Of a stretch of 64,000 nucleotides of DNA, positions 61,601 through 64,000 are shown piece by piece. Position numbers and translations under genes: made by a program. The stretch covers positions 58,477 through 122,476 of the forward strand of contig VZSF01000662.1 of the NCBI GenBank assembly GCA_013398295.1, given 5' to 3'. This stretch comes from Chionis minor (lineage: Eukaryota; Chordata; Aves; Charadriiformes; Chionididae). Positions within the stretch are counted from its first letter, which is position 1; every line of letters begins with the position of its first letter. The notes under the pieces are model-generated. The model was given only the letters and a program-made list of their open reading frames with translations, made no database searches and was not told the origin of the DNA.

Positions 61601-64000
61601 TTTAAGTGTTGTGGAAAGCTCCTCCTTTTTCTTCTTCTTCTCTGCAGTTTTGGGGTTGCTGTGGGCACAGCTGTGATGCACAGGTGTTTCCACAGTTAGC
61701 ACGTGGTGGATCTGGGTGTAGGAGAGGCTGCAGAGCGCTAACCGAGGGTGAGGAGATTGCCTTAAGGCCCGGGGGGGTTGTTATCCCCCAGGTCCAGCAG
61801 GACGATGCGGTGACCTGCACTCCCCTGGGTGTGACGGTGAGTTTGACTTGAGCAGCGCGTTCATCCTGCTCCGTCTTGCTGCCGTCACAGCAGGTTTCTT
61901 CATCTCCGTCTTTGAAAAAGCCACCTTGATCTTTCAGGCTGGTGTCTTGAGTAGCAGCGGCCAAAACCCTTTACCCAGCAGCTCCAGTGTCAACCCCATC
62001 ATTTTTGTCTTAACAGGAAAATACTTTTTAAAGTCTAGACCTGGGCTGCAAGAGACACGTCCTGCCACTGACTTCTCTCTCCTACAGTTATGCACTTTAT
62101 TTCTAGACACCATTTATGGATATTTGGCTTCCAGTTCCCAGGTCTCGCTCTGCTGTTATTTGTTAGGTTAAAGAGAGGTCTGGCCTCCTAAATCTTTTCT
62201 CCGTGCAGGCGTTTGTCTTGGCAATCAAGCCACTTCTGAGTCATCTTTTCAATAGGCCTAATAGATGGAATAAAATGGAACAGGCTTCCTTCCCATTTCG
62301 CGTCGTTTTCAGGTCATTCTTTAAGGCTGGTTTGGAGTCTTTATAATGTTCCAGGAGGAAGCGAGGACCCCAGAACTGGTCACCGGCTGCCAGAGATGGT
62401 TTCAGAAACGCTGTCAGGAGGGAAGACAGTGCAGGGAAGGGACTGCAGCACTACACCCTGCGCTTGCTCTCCTGCCTCCGAGCACGGTCTGGAAGAGGTT
62501 TAAGTCTTTTGCCTCATTCCTGAGTGTACCTTCTCTCCATCCTGAGGTAGGAGGGTCTTATATTAGGAAAAAACAACCACCTACCACTTCCTTTAAGTTT
62601 TAATTGCACCCCACCACGTGCTACTAGTCTGTGGGACCTGCTGCTGCAAGGTGGCCGGAGGGCCCGCGAGCTCGGCCGGCTGCAGGGGAGGATTTGATGC
62701 TGCTGTGGATCAAGAGACTCATCTGCTGTAACGTGGTGAGGAGAAGCCGTGGAAAGGTTGGCCAACAGTTGGCACTGGGGCCTCTAATCCAGCCCATAAC
62801 ATGGAGCAGGGTCGTGGCAAACGCTACATCAGAGCAGAGAGGGATGCACGAACCCTGCCACCAGCACCATCTTGGCCCTCATTTGGGCAGGGGGATCTTC
62901 CCTTTGGAAAACAAGGATCAGTGGCGTCTTTAAAACCAGCAGGGAGAATATTTTGGCTCTGCCAAAACAGCGACGAAGGGATGCCGGTGCCCTGCAGCTG
63001 AATTTGCCAGCCCTGGGGTGCGAGGGGTGGATCTGTGCCCTGCGCAGGAAGGAGCAGTCCGGGGTCGCATCTGGAGCCCCGCTGCAGACCCGCGCATCTC
63101 CTGCATCCCCGCGACGGCGTAACTGCAGCTCACAAAAGGTCTATAAACAGCTCGATCCCCCTTTTCTTCCCTCGCTTGCCCGGCATGGGGTGACGGTTGC
63201 CGGTGCGGCTCCATCCTGGCAAGCCTCGCTGGGGGAAAATTTGCGAGTGCGGCGGCGATACCCTCAGCGTGCGTGCGCTCCCTCTCTCCCGGGAGCTCGC
63301 AGTCCGTGCAGGGAAGGTACTTGCTCCCAATCCAGCTAAATTACTATTGACTTGTGTTCTCTGCGCTTCACAAACATTGCACTCAGCCGTCACCAGCGGG
63401 GCTGGCGGTATCCTGCCAGGGCTAACTTGGGAAGCCAGCTGTGCTGGGCCGGTTTTTTCTGCTCTTTCCCATCGATCAAAGCATTAAATTGACAGATGGG
63501 GAATTTTGCGTGAGACGCGGGAAGGGGAAGGAATGACTTGTGGGGTTGGTGGTGGTTTGGTTTTTTTCATAGGAAGGATGGGGTGGGAAGAGGGGATACG
63601 GATGCTGCGGGGAGGGAGATGTGTGGGGAGGGGGGTCTGGCTTGAGCGTGTTTCTGCGAGACCCCCGGTCTCGGCAGGGGGCTGTGGGTGGGTGGAAAGC
63701 AGCAGAGCCCCACTGCGCCTCACCCCTGATTATTCACAGCGGTTTTCTGGAAGCACGGGGTTTGCAGGGAAAGGCACGCTCCACTCCGCACCCGATCCTC
63801 GTGCCCTCCCCGGCAGCACGGGAAGGGTCTTCCCGCATCCCCATCACCTTTCCCAGGTTGCTCCTCCGTTGGCCGCAGACCCCCAGGTTGCTCCTTTTAC
63901 CTCTCGGCTGCATTACAGACCCGCCGCGCTCGCCCTCGCCTCCCAGCCTTTTGGGCTCCCTTTTTTTCTCCTTTCTTCTTTTTCTTTTTCTTTTTTTTTT
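58697..64000 (+). other. RBM19 intron 23 (incomplete in window)
   Basis: More than 5.3 kb of intron without recognised repeats or genes. I looked for an acceptor followed by a basic K/R-rich and then acidic tail and did not find it. The 3' end of the window is a pyrimidine-rich tract. Confidence 0.7.
59090..59210. promoter_or_regulatory. Candidate non-coding element with TGACAG motifs
   Basis: A unique block just after exon 23 contains TGACAG twice (AATGACAGCTCC, ATTGACAGCC) and the related CGACAGG, followed by TTGGCAAATATTTATG. TGACAG is the MEIS/PREP-type core. Clustering is suggestive; conservation is unknown. Confidence 0.3.

Overview
This is vertebrate, almost certainly bird, nuclear DNA. 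The window is GC-rich. It carries CR1 LINE tails with the typical 3' end (a run ending in repeated ATTCTRTG-like octamers). It contains one large, many-exon gene with GT-AG introns and a CpG-rich promoter. Runs of N and homopolymer breaks show a draft assembly. No prokaryotic-type operons, CRISPR arrays or rRNA genes are present.

The only protein-coding gene I can support is RBM19 (vertebrate counterpart of yeast MRD1), on the + strand. It encodes a nucleolar protein with six RNA-recognition motifs (RRMs) that works on pre-rRNA during early small-subunit ribosome assembly. I assembled 23 coding exons by hand from 3510 to 58696. All junction phases agree, giving 923 complete codons plus one base. 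The last short exon (the basic/acidic C-terminal tail, about 35 residues in the human protein) is not visible and probably lies beyond 64000. One intron (intron 7) uses a GC donor instead of GT.

Layout: 1-3186 is 5' flank with no recognisable gene. It contains a decayed partial copy of the end of intron 1 plus exon 2 (2130-2563), an 85-base N gap and an apparent assembly duplication. 3187-3760 is the CpG-rich promoter and exon 1, flanked on both sides by single Ns. 3762-23111 holds exons 2-21 with ordinary introns of about 0.2-2.7 kb. 23112-50825 is one 27.7 kb intron. Exon 22 stands alone at 50826-50931, exon 23 at 58576-58696, and 58697-64000 is the start of intron 23. The 3' introns are long and contain AT-rich, low-repeat islands that look like candidate conserved non-coding elements. 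From general knowledge, RBM19 lies between the developmental regulators TBX5 and LHX5 in vertebrates, so such islands may regulate neighbours rather than RBM19. That is inference.

Mobile DNA: three CR1 fragments (about 16360-16526 plus, 46749-47263 minus, 57240-57837 plus), a 60-base relic of a LINE reverse transcriptase at about 40389, and a possible ancient repeat tail at about 52280-52390. The two long CR1 copies are in opposite orientation on either side of exon 22. They could pair in the pre-mRNA, which is the most testable unusual feature here. I did not find convincing evidence of a wholly new biological system.
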